DNA of 64,000 bases from Bradyrhizobium diazoefficiens (GCF_016599855.1 NZ_CP067041.1:2170001-2234000), one strand, 5' to 3'; numbered from the stretch's first letter, positions 28,203-37,071 are shown. Numbers and translations: made by a program. The notes: a model not told the origin generated them from the sequence alone.

Positions 28203-28252
28203 TCGGCGGAAATCCGCCGATTGCGGCGTTCGCGTCGGCGGATTTCTGCCGA
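28203..28252 (+). promoter_or_regulatory. Tandem upstream activator sites for the DctD-like regulator
   Basis: Two 18-bp palindromes share the pattern TCGGCGGAWWTCYGCCGA. The first (28203-28220) is perfect, with arms TCGGCGGA / TCCGCCGA around AA. The second (28235-28252) differs at only a few positions. Their centres are 32 bp apart, three helical turns, so two dimers would bind on the same DNA face. They lie 85-135 bp upstream of the -24 element, a usual enhancer distance. Confidence 0.75.
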
Positions 28253-28336
28253 CTTCCCCGTCTTCGCGGGGCTCTTTTCCTGGAAAGGCTGTGCAATTTC
28301 CTGCAATTCCTGGCGTTTCCTCGCGCCGGTCGCGAC

Positions 28337-28352
28337 TGGCACGGCCGTTGCT
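28337..28352 (+). promoter_or_regulatory. Sigma-54 (-24/-12) promoter
   Basis: TGGCAC-N5-TTGCT matches the RpoN consensus perfectly, with the invariant GG (28338-28339) and GC (28350-28351) ten bases apart. The predicted transcription start is near 28363, giving a leader of about 93 nt to the GTG at 28456. It lies directly downstream of a sigma-54 activator gene and its presumed enhancer sites. Confidence 0.85.
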
Positions 28353-28455
28353 GATGGAGCGCTGAAACCATCCGGCTCTTCGGGACGGCGTCGACACGCG
28401 GTCCAGCAAGCGAGCGGATCGTTTCGCCAAAGCACAATAAACGGGAGGAGACGTC

Positions 28456-29799
28456 GTGAGTTCACAGGAAGCCTCAATTCAGAATCTCGAAGCGCCGGTC
28501 TCGAAGACGCGCGCTGATGTCACCGACGTGAAGCGCCGGCTGCGCGCGATCTTCGTCGGCTCGATCGGCAACCTCGTCGAGTGGTACGATTTCTATGCCT
28601 ATGCGGCGTTTTCGCTCTATTTCGCCAAGGCGTTCTTCCCCGCCGGGGACGAGGTGGTGCAACAGCTTAACGCGGCGCTCCTGTTCGCGGCGGGCTTCCT
28701 GGTGCGTCCGCTCGGCGGCTGGCTGTTCGGCCATCTCGCCGATCGCCATGGCCGGCGTAACGCCCTGACCTTGTCCGTCGTGATGATGTGCTTCGGGTCG
28801 CTGATCATCGCGGTGACCCCGACCTATGCCTCGATCGGACTGGCCGCGCCCGCCATCCTTGGCCTTGCGCGGGTCTTGCAGGGGCTGAGCCTGGGCGGCG
28901 AATACGGCACCAGCGCCACCTATCTCAGCGAGGTCGCCGACGCGAAGAATCGCGGCTTCTACTCGAGTTTCCAGTATGTGACGCTGATCGGCGGGCAGCT
29001 CTGCGCCATCCTCGTGCTGCTTCTCTTGCAAAAGGTGTTTCTCTCGACTGACGAGATCCGCGCCTGGGGCTGGCGCGTCCCGTTTGCGTTCGGCGCCGTG
29101 CTCGCGGTCGTCGCTGCACTGATGCGGAGCAACCTTCACGAGACCGACGCCTTCAGGAACAGCCAGGCTGCGGTCAAGCAATCCTCCTCCATCCGCGCGC
29201 TGATGAACTATCCGCGCGAGGTGCTGCTGGTGGTGGGACTGACCATGGGCGGCACGGCAGCCTTCTACACCTACACCACCTATATGCAGAAATTCCTCCG
29301 CCTTTCGGTGAAGCTGACCGACGATCAGACCACCATGGTGACGGCGGGAAGTCTCGTCTTCGCGATGCTGTTGCAGCCGGTCTACGGCGCGATCTCCGAC
29401 CGCATCGGGCGCAAATGGCTCCTGATTGGTTTCGGCGTGTCCGGCACCCTGTTTACGATTCCCTTGTTGACGACGCTCCAGGCTGTGCAAGATCCGCTGT
29501 CGGCGTTCCTGCTGATTGCCGCCGCCTGGATGATCGTGTCAGGCTATACCGCGATCAATGCCGTAGTGAAGGCCGAACTATTTCCGACCAGCGTGCGCGC
29601 CACGGGCGTGGGTGTACCCTATGCACTGACGGTCTCGATCTTCGGCGGCACCGCCGAATCGATCGCGCTGTGGTTCAAGTCCATCGGCCACGAAGGTTGG
29701 TTCTACTGGTATCTGACCGGCTGCATCGCCGTGTCGCTGCTGATCTACCTGACAATGCGCGACACCAAGACGAGGTCCGCAATGGACCATCACGCATAG
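28456..29799 (+). CDS. MHS-family MFS transporter (KgtP-like organic acid:H+ symporter)
   Basis: The 447-residue protein starts at a GTG (28456) after a GGGAGGAG ribosome site. Twelve transmembrane segments carry metabolite:H+ symporter signatures: FVGSIGNLVEWYDFYAYA at about residues 35-52, GWLFGHLADRHGRRNAL, RVLQGLSLGGEYGTSATYL and GAISDRIGRKWLLIG. Closest relatives by motif are KgtP-type 2-oxoglutarate/dicarboxylate permeases. Regulation by the upstream DctBD-like pair through the sigma-54 promoter at 28337 is strongly suggested. The exact acid is unknown. Confidence 0.92.
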   Translation: MSSQEASIQNLEAPVSKTRADVTDVKRRLRAIFVGSIGNLVEWYDFYAYAAFSLYFAKAFFPAGDEVVQQLNAALLFAAGFLVRPLGGWLFGHLADRHGRRNALTLSVVMMCFGSLIIAVTPTYASIGLAAPAILGLARVLQGLSLGGEYGTSATYLSEVADAKNRGFYSSFQYVTLIGGQLCAILVLLLLQKVFLSTDEIRAWGWRVPFAFGAVLAVVAALMRSNLHETDAFRNSQAAVKQSSSIRALMNYPREVLLVVGLTMGGTAAFYTYTTYMQKFLRLSVKLTDDQTTMVTAGSLVFAMLLQPVYGAISDRIGRKWLLIGFGVSGTLFTIPLLTTLQAVQDPLSAFLLIAAAWMIVSGYTAINAVVKAELFPTSVRATGVGVPYALTVSIFGGTAESIALWFKSIGHEGWFYWYLTGCIAVSLLIYLTMRDTKTRSAMDHHA

Positions 29800-29833
29800 G
29801 TCCGGCGCGAAGGTGCCGGCGGTGTGGGGGCCC

Positions 29834-30160
29834 TCACCGCCGCGCCACCAGCACGCCCAGCAAAAACGCCACCATCAGCGACGGCAGCGGCGCCTCACGC
29901 ACCATGCCGCGGACGATGTCCGGCCAGTGCGGCTCCGGGGCGAGTCTCGGCGACCTGACCTCGGCCGCCGGCTCAATGCCCCACTCTGATGCGAGCTCGG
30001 CGATCTCGCTCGCGGCCAGACGCACGCCGTCGCGCACGCGAAAAATCGCGGCCTCGGCGCGCTGGCGCGGGGCAAGCGGCATCACCGTCGCGATCGCTGT
30101 GCGCAACGTCATCTCGCCGTAGCCTTGCAGCCTCACCGACTCTTCGGGGTCGGAGGTCAT
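29834..30160 (-). CDS. Small protein with C-terminal membrane helix, unknown function
   Basis: The protein is 108 residues from an ATG preceded by GAGGAATTTCGC. The first 85 residues are mixed charged sequence, including RQRAEAAIFRVRDGVRLAASEIAELASEWG. The C-terminus PLPSLMVAFLLGVLVARR is a short tail-anchor-like hydrophobic segment. It lies 10 bp after a 37-residue gene, probably in one transcript. No family recognised. Confidence 0.65.
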   Translation of the reverse strand: MTSDPEESVRLQGYGEMTLRTAIATVMPLAPRQRAEAAIFRVRDGVRLAASEIAELASEWGIEPAAEVRSPRLAPEPHWPDIVRGMVREAPLPSLMVAFLLGVLVARR

Positions 30161-30170
30161 GCGAAATTCC

Positions 30171-30284
30171 TCACAGCGCGAAGTGGCGCGCGATGGTGAA
30201 GGCCGCCGTCGCGCACAGGACCAGCGTGGAAACCGCGCCGGTCACACCGCGTGCGAAATGGGCTCGCGTCAGATGCCTGGTCAT
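30171..30284 (-). CDS. 37-residue membrane peptide
   Basis: MTRHLTRAHFARGV leads into a hydrophobic helix GAVSTLVLCATAAFTIA and ends RHFAL. A GGAG motif precedes the ATG at 30284, and the stop lies 10 bp before the gene at 29834. It is too short for family assignment. The ribosome site, membrane helix and coupling favour a real gene. A GGAAC-N16-CATT sequence at 30312-30336 (minus) is a weak EcfG-like promoter candidate. Confidence 0.5.
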   Translation of the reverse strand: MTRHLTRAHFARGVTGAVSTLVLCATAAFTIARHFAL

Positions 30285-30364
30285 GATTTTGCTCCATGCT
30301 CACCACGGCAATGGCGGGGCGGAGCGTTGGTTCCTTGGCACGCCGCGAATCGTCGAGGCCGGAT

Positions 30365-30589
30365 TTACTTCCGCAGCAATTCCCGCAACGCCGCCGTCGC
30401 CTCCGCGCAGCGAATGTCGTCGATCTCCCTGGACAGGCTGAGCGCGCTCGATTTCAGCTCTTCCACCTTCCGGCTCTCGGGATGCTGGCTTTCAAGCTGA
30501 TTCAATCGCTTGTTCAAATCGTCCAATCTGGACTGAAGCTGCCCGATGCTGGCGGCTCCGTTCACGTTCCAAACGCGCTGTGCACGCAT
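30365..30589 (-). CDS. Small coiled-coil protein, unknown function
   Basis: The ATG at 30589 follows AGGGGAACG and gives 74 residues; an upstream GTG at 30613 is possible. Residues about 14-60 form a heptad-rich helix (IGQLQSRLDDLNKRLNQLES, then KVEELKSSALSLSREIDDI). It is likely a small cytoplasmic coiled-coil protein. Function unknown. Confidence 0.6.
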   Translation of the reverse strand: MRAQRVWNVNGAASIGQLQSRLDDLNKRLNQLESQHPESRKVEELKSSALSLSREIDDIRCAEATAALRELLRK

Positions 30590-30936
30590 CGCCGTTCCCC
30601 TGACTTGTCTCACGGCGTTGTGAGCAGGGTTCGTGGCCGCAATGGGCGTTTCTTTTGTCGGGTCTTAGATCGTCCGGAACCGTTGCAGATCGGCAACGAA
30701 AGCTCCGAATGAAGCCTCGCAAATCCGGGAAACCGCCGAAGCCAGTGGACAAAACCCCAGATTGCGCCCCGCTCCATCCAGGTTCACGGACCGGTGCCTG
30801 TATCGCCCGGCCCCGGCTGTCAATCCCAATGATGGAAAGCGGCCTCGAACGGCGACGGCGCGGCTGCATCCGGGCCGTGCATCCTTCGAGCTCCCCTGGC
30901 AAACCAATCCCCAATCACAACCACGTGTCTTTATTC

Positions 30937-30955
30937 GGAAACGATCATTCCCTAA
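30937..30955. promoter_or_regulatory. TetR operator, copy 1 (upstream of tetR)
   Basis: GGAAACGATCATTCCCTAA lies 10 bp before the TetR-type gene start. The reverse complement recurs with a single mismatch at 31598-31616, between the regulator and the MFS gene. The GGAA-N7-TTCC half-site arrangement fits a dimeric TetR operator. The location implies autoregulation. Confidence 0.7.
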
Positions 30956-30964
30956 TGTACCGCA

Positions 30965-31585
30965 ATGCAAAAAGCCGCCCGAAAGTTGCGACCAGCCGCC
31001 CATTCGCCCGGCCGTCCCCGGGAGTTCGACATGGACACGGCCCTGGACGGTGCGATCCGGGTGTTTTGCGAGCGCGGCTATCACGCCACTTCGATCGGAG
31101 ACCTCACCGCCGCGATGCGCCTCGCCACCGGCAGCGTCTACAAGGCCTTTCGCGACAAGCATGCCGTATTTGTCGCGGCTTTCGAGCGCTACGTCATGGT
31201 GCGCCGGGGGCAGACCCGCGACGCGGCGGAGCGGGGGCCGAATGGCCGCGAAAAATTGCGCAACGTGCTCAAGTCCTATGTCGAGCACTCACAGGGCAGC
31301 GAAGGGCGCCGCGGCTGCATCGTGGTCGGCAGCGCGGTCGAGCTGTCGGCGGTCGATCCGGTGATCCGGGCGCGTGTCACGGCGCAGCTCAAGGCCAACG
31401 AGAGCTTCATCGCCGGTCTCATTCGCGAGGGGCAAGCCGACGGCTCGATCCCCCGCCATGTCGCGGTCGACGACACCGCGCGGCTGATGATGTGCGTGAC
31501 ACAGGGCCTGCGCGTCATTGGCAAGGCGCGCCTGCCGCTCGATGGCGAACGCCTGGTCGGCGTCGCGATGAAGCTGCTTGCTTGA
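30965..31585 (+). CDS. TetR/AcrR family transcriptional regulator
   Basis: The 206-residue protein has an N-terminal helix-turn-helix: ALDGAIRVFCERGYHATSIG and LTAAMRLATGSVYKAFRDKH at about residues 27-67. The C-terminal ligand-binding domain includes CIVVGSAVELSAVDPVIRAR (TetR_C_6/YcdC-like). It lies between two copies of a 19-bp element and 50 bp upstream of an MFS transporter gene. It probably represses itself and the transporter until a ligand binds. Confidence 0.9.
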   Translation: MQKAARKLRPAAHSPGRPREFDMDTALDGAIRVFCERGYHATSIGDLTAAMRLATGSVYKAFRDKHAVFVAAFERYVMVRRGQTRDAAERGPNGREKLRNVLKSYVEHSQGSEGRRGCIVVGSAVELSAVDPVIRARVTAQLKANESFIAGLIREGQADGSIPRHVAVDDTARLMMCVTQGLRVIGKARLPLDGERLVGVAMKLLA

Positions 31586-31597
31586 ACTTTTGGCAAA

Positions 31598-31616
31598 TTA
31601 GGGAATGAGCGTTTCC
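31598..31616. promoter_or_regulatory. TetR operator, copy 2 (upstream of MFS gene)
   Basis: TTAGGGAATGAGCGTTTCC is the reverse complement of the site at 30937-30955 with one mismatch in 19. It is centred about 30 bp before the transporter start codon. This placement would allow repression of a transporter-specific promoter separately from the tetR promoter. Confidence 0.7.
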
Positions 31617-31635
31617 TATATGTGGAGACCTCGAC

Positions 31636-32847
31636 GTGTCGGAGATTTTGGAAATGACGATGAATGCCACGATCGAGATCGCACCGGAGACGGATGCGGT
31701 GCCGCAACGACTGACCTTCGTGCTTGCCGCGGCCTGTGGCATGGTCGCCGCCAACATCTATTATGCCCAGCCGCTGATCGCCCCAATCAGCGCCGTGCTT
31801 GGCCTGTCGCATGCGGCGGCGGGGCTGATCGTGACCATGACGCAGATCGGCTATGGCACCGGGCTGCTCTTCATCGTCCCGCTAGGCGATCTCGTCGAGA
31901 ACCGCATGCTGATCTGCACCGTGATCACGCTCGGCGCCGCGGCGCTGCTCGCGGCCGGCTTTGCGACCCATGCGCTGCTGTTCCTGATCGCTGCGCTGTT
32001 CATCGGCCTCGGCTCGGTGGCGGTGCAAATCATCATCCCCTATGCGGCCCATCTCGCGCCGGAAGCGATTCGCGGCCGGGTGGTCGGCAATGTCTCGACC
32101 GGATTGATGCTCGGCATCATGCTGGCACGGCCGGCCTCGAGCTTCGTCACCGCTGCGTCGTCGTGGCACGCGGTGTTCTTCTGCTCGGCGGCGTTGATGA
32201 TTGCGCTCACGATCGTGCTTCGCGTCACGCTGCCGAAGCGCAAGCCGGCGGCGCGCATGCATTACGGCGCGCTGCTACTGTCGATGCCGCATCTGGTGCG
32301 CACCACGCCGCTGTTGCGCCGGCGCGCGCTCTACCAGGCCGGCCTGTTCGGCGCCTTCACCCTGTTCTGGACGGTGGTGCCGCTTCAGCTTGCGAGGCAA
32401 TTCGGCTTCACCCAGCGCGGCATCGCCTTGTTCGCGCTCGCCGGCGTGTCCGGCGTGTTTGCGGCGCCAATTGCAGGACGGCTCGCCGATCGCGGTCATA
32501 GCCGCATCGCCACGCTCGCCGCGATGCTGTTCGTCGCCGTGGGATTCCTGGTGACGCATCTCGGCGCGGCCGGGTCGATGCTCAATCTCGCCTGCCTCGT
32601 CGCGGCCGCGATCGCGATCGATTTCGGCGTTCAGGGCAATGTCGTGCTGGGCTTCCGCGCCATCTTCGGGCTCGGGCACGAGCACCGCAGCCGCCTCAAT
32701 GGGCTCTACATGGCGACGTTCTTCGCCGCCGGTGCCGCCGGATCCGCGCTCGGCACCTGGGCGTTCGCGCAAGGCGGCTGGACGCTGGCCTCGGCCATTG
32801 GCCTTGCGCTGCCCGTCGCCGGTCTGATTTATGCGGCAACCGAATAG
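31636..32847 (+). CDS. MFS transporter (YnfM-like efflux type)
   Basis: From the GTG at 31636 the protein is 403 residues; the ATG at 31654 (after GGAG) is an equally plausible start. Twelve transmembrane spans include AACGMVAANIYYAQPLIAPI and MTQIGYGTGLLFIVPLGDLV, typical of the arabinose/chloramphenicol efflux branch. It follows the TetR gene and its second operator. Efflux of a toxic compound recognised by that regulator is the simplest reading. Confidence 0.88.
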   Translation: MSEILEMTMNATIEIAPETDAVPQRLTFVLAAACGMVAANIYYAQPLIAPISAVLGLSHAAAGLIVTMTQIGYGTGLLFIVPLGDLVENRMLICTVITLGAAALLAAGFATHALLFLIAALFIGLGSVAVQIIIPYAAHLAPEAIRGRVVGNVSTGLMLGIMLARPASSFVTAASSWHAVFFCSAALMIALTIVLRVTLPKRKPAARMHYGALLLSMPHLVRTTPLLRRRALYQAGLFGAFTLFWTVVPLQLARQFGFTQRGIALFALAGVSGVFAAPIAGRLADRGHSRIATLAAMLFVAVGFLVTHLGAAGSMLNLACLVAAAIAIDFGVQGNVVLGFRAIFGLGHEHRSRLNGLYMATFFAAGAAGSALGTWAFAQGGWTLASAIGLALPVAGLIYAATE

Positions 32848-32984
32848 GGGTACGATCGTGTGTCGCGGCCGTTTACCAGCCGGGGATTGGACCGCCCGGA
32901 TGGCGCAATTTCGCCTCGCGGATTCCCTGCAGCTGTAGTACTTTGGTCGCAAGCGGCCTGGTTAACGGCGGCAAGGGAGGCCCT

Positions 32985-33404
32985 ATGAGGCGTGCGGGAC
33001 TGGTTGGCGTACCGCGAGTACGGCCATGGTCGTGGCAGGCGTTTCTGCTCGGATTTGTCGTCGTCGCAGCGTCGGCTGTGCTCCAAGGCGTCTGCGTCGC
33101 GTTCGGCGCGAAGCTCTATTTCGCGGCGTTCCTGCCCAGCCTGTTCGTGCTCGGCGTCGTGGCGGGCGCACCGGCGGCGGTGTTCGCCGCGCTCCTTACC
33201 ATTCCGCTGGTGTGGTGGGCGTTCATCCCGCCCTTTTTCGCGTTTACGCCGCTGTCCAGCGCGAACGCAGATTCCGTCAACCTGTTCTGCCTGCTCGCCG
33301 TGCTTCTGATCGGCCTTGCCGACCTCTACCGCGCGCGCATGATGATCAACAGCCGTCGCGGGTTGAAATCGTCGGGCGAGAGCGCGGCAACGAATTCGCA
33401 ATAA
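32985..33404 (+). CDS. DUF4118-like membrane protein
   Basis: The ATG at 32985 follows AAGGGAGG and gives 139 residues. About four hydrophobic spans (WQAFLLGFVVVAASAVLQG, FLPSLFVLGVVAGAPAAVFA, LLTIPLVWWAFIPPFFAF, LFCLLAVLLIGLADLYRA) resemble the DUF4118 sensor module found at the N-terminus of KdpD and many histidine kinases. Here it stands alone without a kinase domain. Function unknown. Confidence 0.75.
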   Translation: MRRAGLVGVPRVRPWSWQAFLLGFVVVAASAVLQGVCVAFGAKLYFAAFLPSLFVLGVVAGAPAAVFAALLTIPLVWWAFIPPFFAFTPLSSANADSVNLFCLLAVLLIGLADLYRARMMINSRRGLKSSGESAATNSQ

Positions 33405-33539
33405 ACAGATGCTGCGCGAATAGCGCGTGGCGCCCGCGCAACAGTCCGGCAACCATCCGCGCAGCTGCATCGCGCCGCTAACTTTTCAAAAAAGATTTGG
33501 CCGCAATTTCTCCCGGGAAATGACGAGGGAGTTTCCGAC

Positions 33540-33785
33540 ATGAACGGTCAAATCAACGGCCACGCCATCTTTGAGAACGTGCGCCGCTACCGCGGCATCG
33601 CATCGCTCTATCGCCAGACCGCGGCGTTTCGGCCGGGCCAGCGCTGGTCGCTGCTGGAGCAGGCCAGCGAATGGGAAGCCCGCGCGCTGTCGGAGCTGGA
33701 AGCCTATTTCGCAGGCCGTGCGGACTGCGCCGCTCCGTTCGCTGCCTGCATTGGGCGCCCAGCAACTCCGAGACATCAGATTTGA
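33540..33785 (+). CDS. Small protein of a paralogous 'VRRYR' family, unknown function
   Basis: The 81-residue protein starts after a GAGGGAG ribosome site. IFENVRRYRGIASLYRQTAA followed by RPGQRWSLLEQASEWEARAL matches the small protein at 46162 closely (ENVRRYRALASLCRQQAAYR, QNWQLLGQAEHFE). A looser relative is at 60247. The family looks like short helical hairpins. The extended C-terminus (CIGRPATPRHQI) is not shared. Confidence 0.7.
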   Translation: MNGQINGHAIFENVRRYRGIASLYRQTAAFRPGQRWSLLEQASEWEARALSELEAYFAGRADCAAPFAACIGRPATPRHQI

Positions 33786-33914
33786 AACATTCGAAACATT
33801 TCGAGTTCCGATCACGGTCGCGAATAGAGGGACCGTGGCGATTACGGAGTTGCTCCGCTGGCTGCGTGTGCTAGCAAGCCGCTCAGATCTCCTTTACGAC
33901 GGCCGGGGCGCGCG

Positions 33915-34007
33915 ATGACCACCTTCAACCGCATCTTCACGACAGAGCGTCTGCTCCAGATCATCGTGATCCTGGCGGCAACGATCGCAATCAAGCTGAT
34001 GGCCTGA
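33915..34007 (+). CDS. Possible 30-residue membrane peptide
   Basis: The frame MTTFNRIFTTERLLQIIVIL then AATIAIKLMA ends at TGA 34005-34007 and consists mostly of one hydrophobic helix. It overlaps the end of cbbR on the other strand by 17 nt. No strong ribosome site is visible, so it is a tentative call. Confidence 0.35.
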   Translation: MTTFNRIFTTERLLQIIVILAATIAIKLMA

Positions 34008-34995
34008 TCGCCCCAGGGCGTTGCCCGCCGAACTCGGGCACTTCGGGCAGATAGTTCGCTCCCTCGGAGCCCAGAAAGTCGAACATCGCCTGCGCCGGCG
34101 GCAGCAGTACCTTGTCGCTGCGGCGGATCACATACCACTGCCGGACGATCGGCAGGCCCGCGACATCGAGCACGATGAGGCGGCCCTCGGCAAGCTCATG
34201 TGCCACAGTATGTGCCGAGATGAAGGCGATGCCGAGCCCGGCGATCACCGCCTGCTTGATGGTCTCGTTGCTGCTCATTTCCATGCCGATGATCGGCTCG
34301 AGATCGGACTTCTGGAACATCCCCTCCATCAGCGTGCGCGTGCCAGATCCCGGTTCGCGGGTGAGGAAGGTCTCGTGCACGAGGTCGGTCAGGCTGAGGC
34401 CTGAATCCTTCTCCAGCCAGTGCCCTTTGCGCGCGACGATGATGTGCGGATTGCGGCCGAGCTGACGGACGTCGACGCTGACGTCGGCCGGTGGCCGACC
34501 CATCACCGCGAAATCGAGCTCGTAGCCGTGCATGGCCTCGCGGATGTCCTCGCGATTGCCGATGGTGAGCTTGATCTCGATCTTCGGATAGCGCTTGGAG
34601 AAGGCCGCAATCGCGTGCGGCACGAAATACTTGGCAGTCGAGACCGCGCCGAGATGCACCGTCCCGCCGGTCCTGCCTGCAAGCAGATCGAGCGCGCCCT
34701 GGCAGTCCGTGATCGCGGCTTCGACGCGCTCGGCGAGCGCCAGTACTTCCCGGCCGGCTTCCGTCAACAGCATGCCATCGCCGGTCCGCTGCACCAGCGG
34801 CAGACCGGCAAGGTCCTGAAGCTGCCGAAGCTGCTGCGTCACCGCCGGTTGCGTCAGCCCGAGCTGGGTCGAGGCCGCGGTGACGCTGCCTTTGGCCGAA
34901 AGCGCGGCAAGCGAACGCAACTGCCGGATCGTCAGATGCCGGAGCTGTACCGCTGCATGGCCGGGGCCATTATAAGAAAATTCTTTGGCGACCAT
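33991..34995 (-). CDS. cbbR: LysR-type transcriptional regulator of the Calvin cycle operon
   Basis: The protein is 334 residues. The winged helix-turn-helix begins RHLTIRQLRSLAALSAKGSV and TAASTQLGLTQPAVTQQLRQ. The C-terminal LysR substrate-binding domain follows (GAVSTAKYFVPHAIAAFSKR, GIAFISAHTVAHELAEGRL). It is divergent from cbbF, the standard position of CbbR, which activates the cbb operon in response to metabolites such as RuBP or NADPH. The first 17 residues before RHLTIRQ are unusually long, and their codons overlap one arm of the predicted operator. No better downstream start codon is visible. Confidence 0.93.
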   Translation of the reverse strand: MVAKEFSYNGPGHAAVQLRHLTIRQLRSLAALSAKGSVTAASTQLGLTQPAVTQQLRQLQDLAGLPLVQRTGDGMLLTEAGREVLALAERVEAAITDCQGALDLLAGRTGGTVHLGAVSTAKYFVPHAIAAFSKRYPKIEIKLTIGNREDIREAMHGYELDFAVMGRPPADVSVDVRQLGRNPHIIVARKGHWLEKDSGLSLTDLVHETFLTREPGSGTRTLMEGMFQKSDLEPIIGMEMSSNETIKQAVIAGLGIAFISAHTVAHELAEGRLIVLDVAGLPIVRQWYVIRRSDKVLLPPAQAMFDFLGSEGANYLPEVPEFGGQRPGAIRPSA

Positions 34996-35017
34996 TATGA
35001 TTAGAAATTTTCCTTAT
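34972..35017. promoter_or_regulatory. Predicted CbbR operator: AT-rich inverted repeat in the cbbR-cbbF region
   Basis: ATAAGAAAATTCTT (34972-34985) and AGAAATTTTCCTTAT (35003-35017) are inverted copies of one motif, ATAAG(G)AAAATT(T)CT, and stand out in an otherwise GC-rich window. LysR regulators bind such spaced AT-rich dyads. One arm lies inside the first codons of cbbR and the other just upstream of its start, so CbbR binding would also block its own transcription. Confidence 0.7.
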
Positions 35018-35114
35018 TAAACCGTCCCTGTCAATCTCATCGTGCTGGGACTGACCGCGACCTGCCTCCGCCGGGGAGGGAACTGGATGCGGCGCCTGCA
35101 AGGGATGGACGCAG

Positions 35115-36152
35115 ATGACCGGGCAACTCAGGCTGGACGACCACCTTCAACGCTATTCCGAGACGGCGCCGCATGCGCTGGCCGTGGCGGCCGCGGTCGA
35201 CGCCATCGCGGCGGCAGCTATCGAGATCGCCGACCTCATTGCGACAGGTGATCTCGCGGACGCCTCCGGCCTAACCACGGGCCGCAACAGCGACGGCGAC
35301 GTCCAGCGCGATCTCGACGTGCACGCGGATGCGATCCTGCGCCGCTGCCTCGGCAAGCTGCCGATCGCGGCGCTGGCGTCCGAAGAGATGCGCGAGCCGC
35401 AGATCGGCGACCGCAAAGCCAAAATCTGCGTCGCGATCGATCCGCTCGACGGCTCGTCCAACATCGACCTCAATATGACCGTCGGCACGATCTTCTCGAT
35501 CCTGCCCGCGCCTGATGATCTCACACTCGCGTTCCATCAGCGCGGCTCGGCGCAGCTGGCGGCAGGCTTCGTCACTTACGGTCCGCAGACCTCGCTGGTG
35601 CTGACGCTCGGCGATGGCGTGGACATCTTCACCCTCGACCGCAAGTCGGGCTGCTTCCGCCTCGCGCGCGGCGGCGTGCAGATCTCCGAGGCCTGCGAGG
35701 AGTTCGCGATCAACGCGTCCAACCGCCGGCATTGGGATCCGCCGGTGCGCGCCTTCATCGACGAATGCCTCGCCGGCGTCGACGGGCCCGCCAATCACGA
35801 TTTCAACATGCGCTGGATCGGCTCGCTGGTCGCGGAAGCCTATCGCATCCTCACCCGCGGCGGCGTGTTCCTCTATCCCGCCGACGCGCGGCCCGGCTAT
35901 GGCGACGGCCGCCTGCGCCTGACCTATGAGGCGCATCCGATGGCCATGATCATGGAGCAGGCCGGCGGTTCGGCCTCGACCGGGCGCGAGCGCATCCTCG
36001 ATCTCTCGGCGCAAAGCCTGCACCAGCGCGTACCGCTGGTCATGGGCTCCAGCACCGAGGTGCTGCGCGTCGCCGAATTGCACTGCGATCCGTTGCTGGT
36101 CGCCAGCGTCTCCGCGCCGCTGTTCGCGCGGCGCGGATTCTTCCGGTTGTGA
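35115..36152 (+). CDS. cbbF: Fructose-1,6-bisphosphatase, class I
   Basis: The 345-residue protein includes the metal and phosphate motif [20 protein letters not shown], with Asp 109 and Asp 112, and [20 protein letters not shown] in the C-terminal half. It converts FBP (and possibly SBP) to F6P in the regeneration phase of the Calvin cycle. It is the first gene of the cbb operon, and cbbP follows 12 nt after its stop. Confidence 0.95.
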   Translation: MTGQLRLDDHLQRYSETAPHALAVAAAVDAIAAAAIEIADLIATGDLADASGLTTGRNSDGDVQRDLDVHADAILRRCLGKLPIAALASEEMREPQIGDRKAKICVAIDPLDGSSNIDLNMTVGTIFSILPAPDDLTLAFHQRGSAQLAAGFVTYGPQTSLVLTLGDGVDIFTLDRKSGCFRLARGGVQISEACEEFAINASNRRHWDPPVRAFIDECLAGVDGPANHDFNMRWIGSLVAEAYRILTRGGVFLYPADARPGYGDGRLRLTYEAHPMAMIMEQAGGSASTGRERILDLSAQSLHQRVPLVMGSSTEVLRVAELHCDPLLVASVSAPLFARRGFFRL

Positions 36153-36164
36153 GTGAGGTGACCC

Positions 36165-37040
36165 ATGTCCAGGAAGCATCCAATCATCTCCATCACCGGC
36201 TCCTCCGGCGCCGGCACGACCTCGGTCAAGAAGACGTTTGAGCAGATCTTCTTTCGCGAGAAGGTCGACGCCGTCTACATCGAGGGCGATGCTTTTCATC
36301 GCTACGACCGCGCCGAGATGCGCACGCAGATGGCGAAGGAGGCCGAGCGCGGCAACAAGCATTTCAGCCATTTCAGCCCCGAGACCAATCTGTTCGAGGA
36401 GCTGGAGCGGGCGTTCCGCGACTATGGCGAGACCGGCACGGCGACGACGCGGCACTATGTACACGACGCCGAGGAGGCCGCGCTCCACGGGGCTGCGCCC
36501 GGCACCTTCACCGAATGGGAGCGGCTGCCGGAGAATTCGGACCTGCTGTTCTATGAAGGTCTGCACGGCGCCGTGGTCACCGACAAGGTCAATGTCGCGC
36601 GCTATGCCGACCTCAAGATCGGTGTCGTGCCGGTCATCAATCTCGAATGGATCCAGAAGCTGCATCGCGACCGCAGCGCGCGGGGCTATTCGACCGAGGC
36701 CGTCACCGACACCATCCTGCGGCGGATGCCGGATTACATCCACTACATCTGCCCGCAATTCAGCGAGACCGACATCAACTTCCAGCGCGTGCCGACGGTG
36801 GACACCTCCAATCCATTCATCGCGCGCTGGATCCCGACGCCGGACGAATCGATGGTCGTAATCCGTTTCAAGAACCCGCGCGGCATCGATTTCCCCTATC
36901 TGCTATCGATGCTGCCGCACAGCTGGATGTCGCGCGCGAACTCCATCGTGTGTCCGGGCGCGAAGCTGGATCTCGCGATGCAGCTCATCCTGACGCCGCT
37001 GATCATGCAGCTCATCGAGCGCAGGCGGGGCCTGAAATGA
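36165..37040 (+). CDS. cbbP: Phosphoribulokinase
   Basis: The 291-residue protein has P-loop variant [10 protein letters not shown] at residues 11-20, as in proteobacterial PRKs, then [15 protein letters not shown] and [13 protein letters not shown]. It phosphorylates ribulose-5-phosphate to RuBP using ATP, the committed Calvin-cycle step. Length and motifs match the octameric bacterial class that is allosterically activated by NADH. It lies between cbbF and cbbT. Confidence 0.96.
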   Translation: MSRKHPIISITGSSGAGTTSVKKTFEQIFFREKVDAVYIEGDAFHRYDRAEMRTQMAKEAERGNKHFSHFSPETNLFEELERAFRDYGETGTATTRHYVHDAEEAALHGAAPGTFTEWERLPENSDLLFYEGLHGAVVTDKVNVARYADLKIGVVPVINLEWIQKLHRDRSARGYSTEAVTDTILRRMPDYIHYICPQFSETDINFQRVPTVDTSNPFIARWIPTPDESMVVIRFKNPRGIDFPYLLSMLPHSWMSRANSIVCPGAKLDLAMQLILTPLIMQLIERRRGLK

Positions 37041-37071
37041 TTGGCGCCAACGACAACAATTGGAGGATCTG

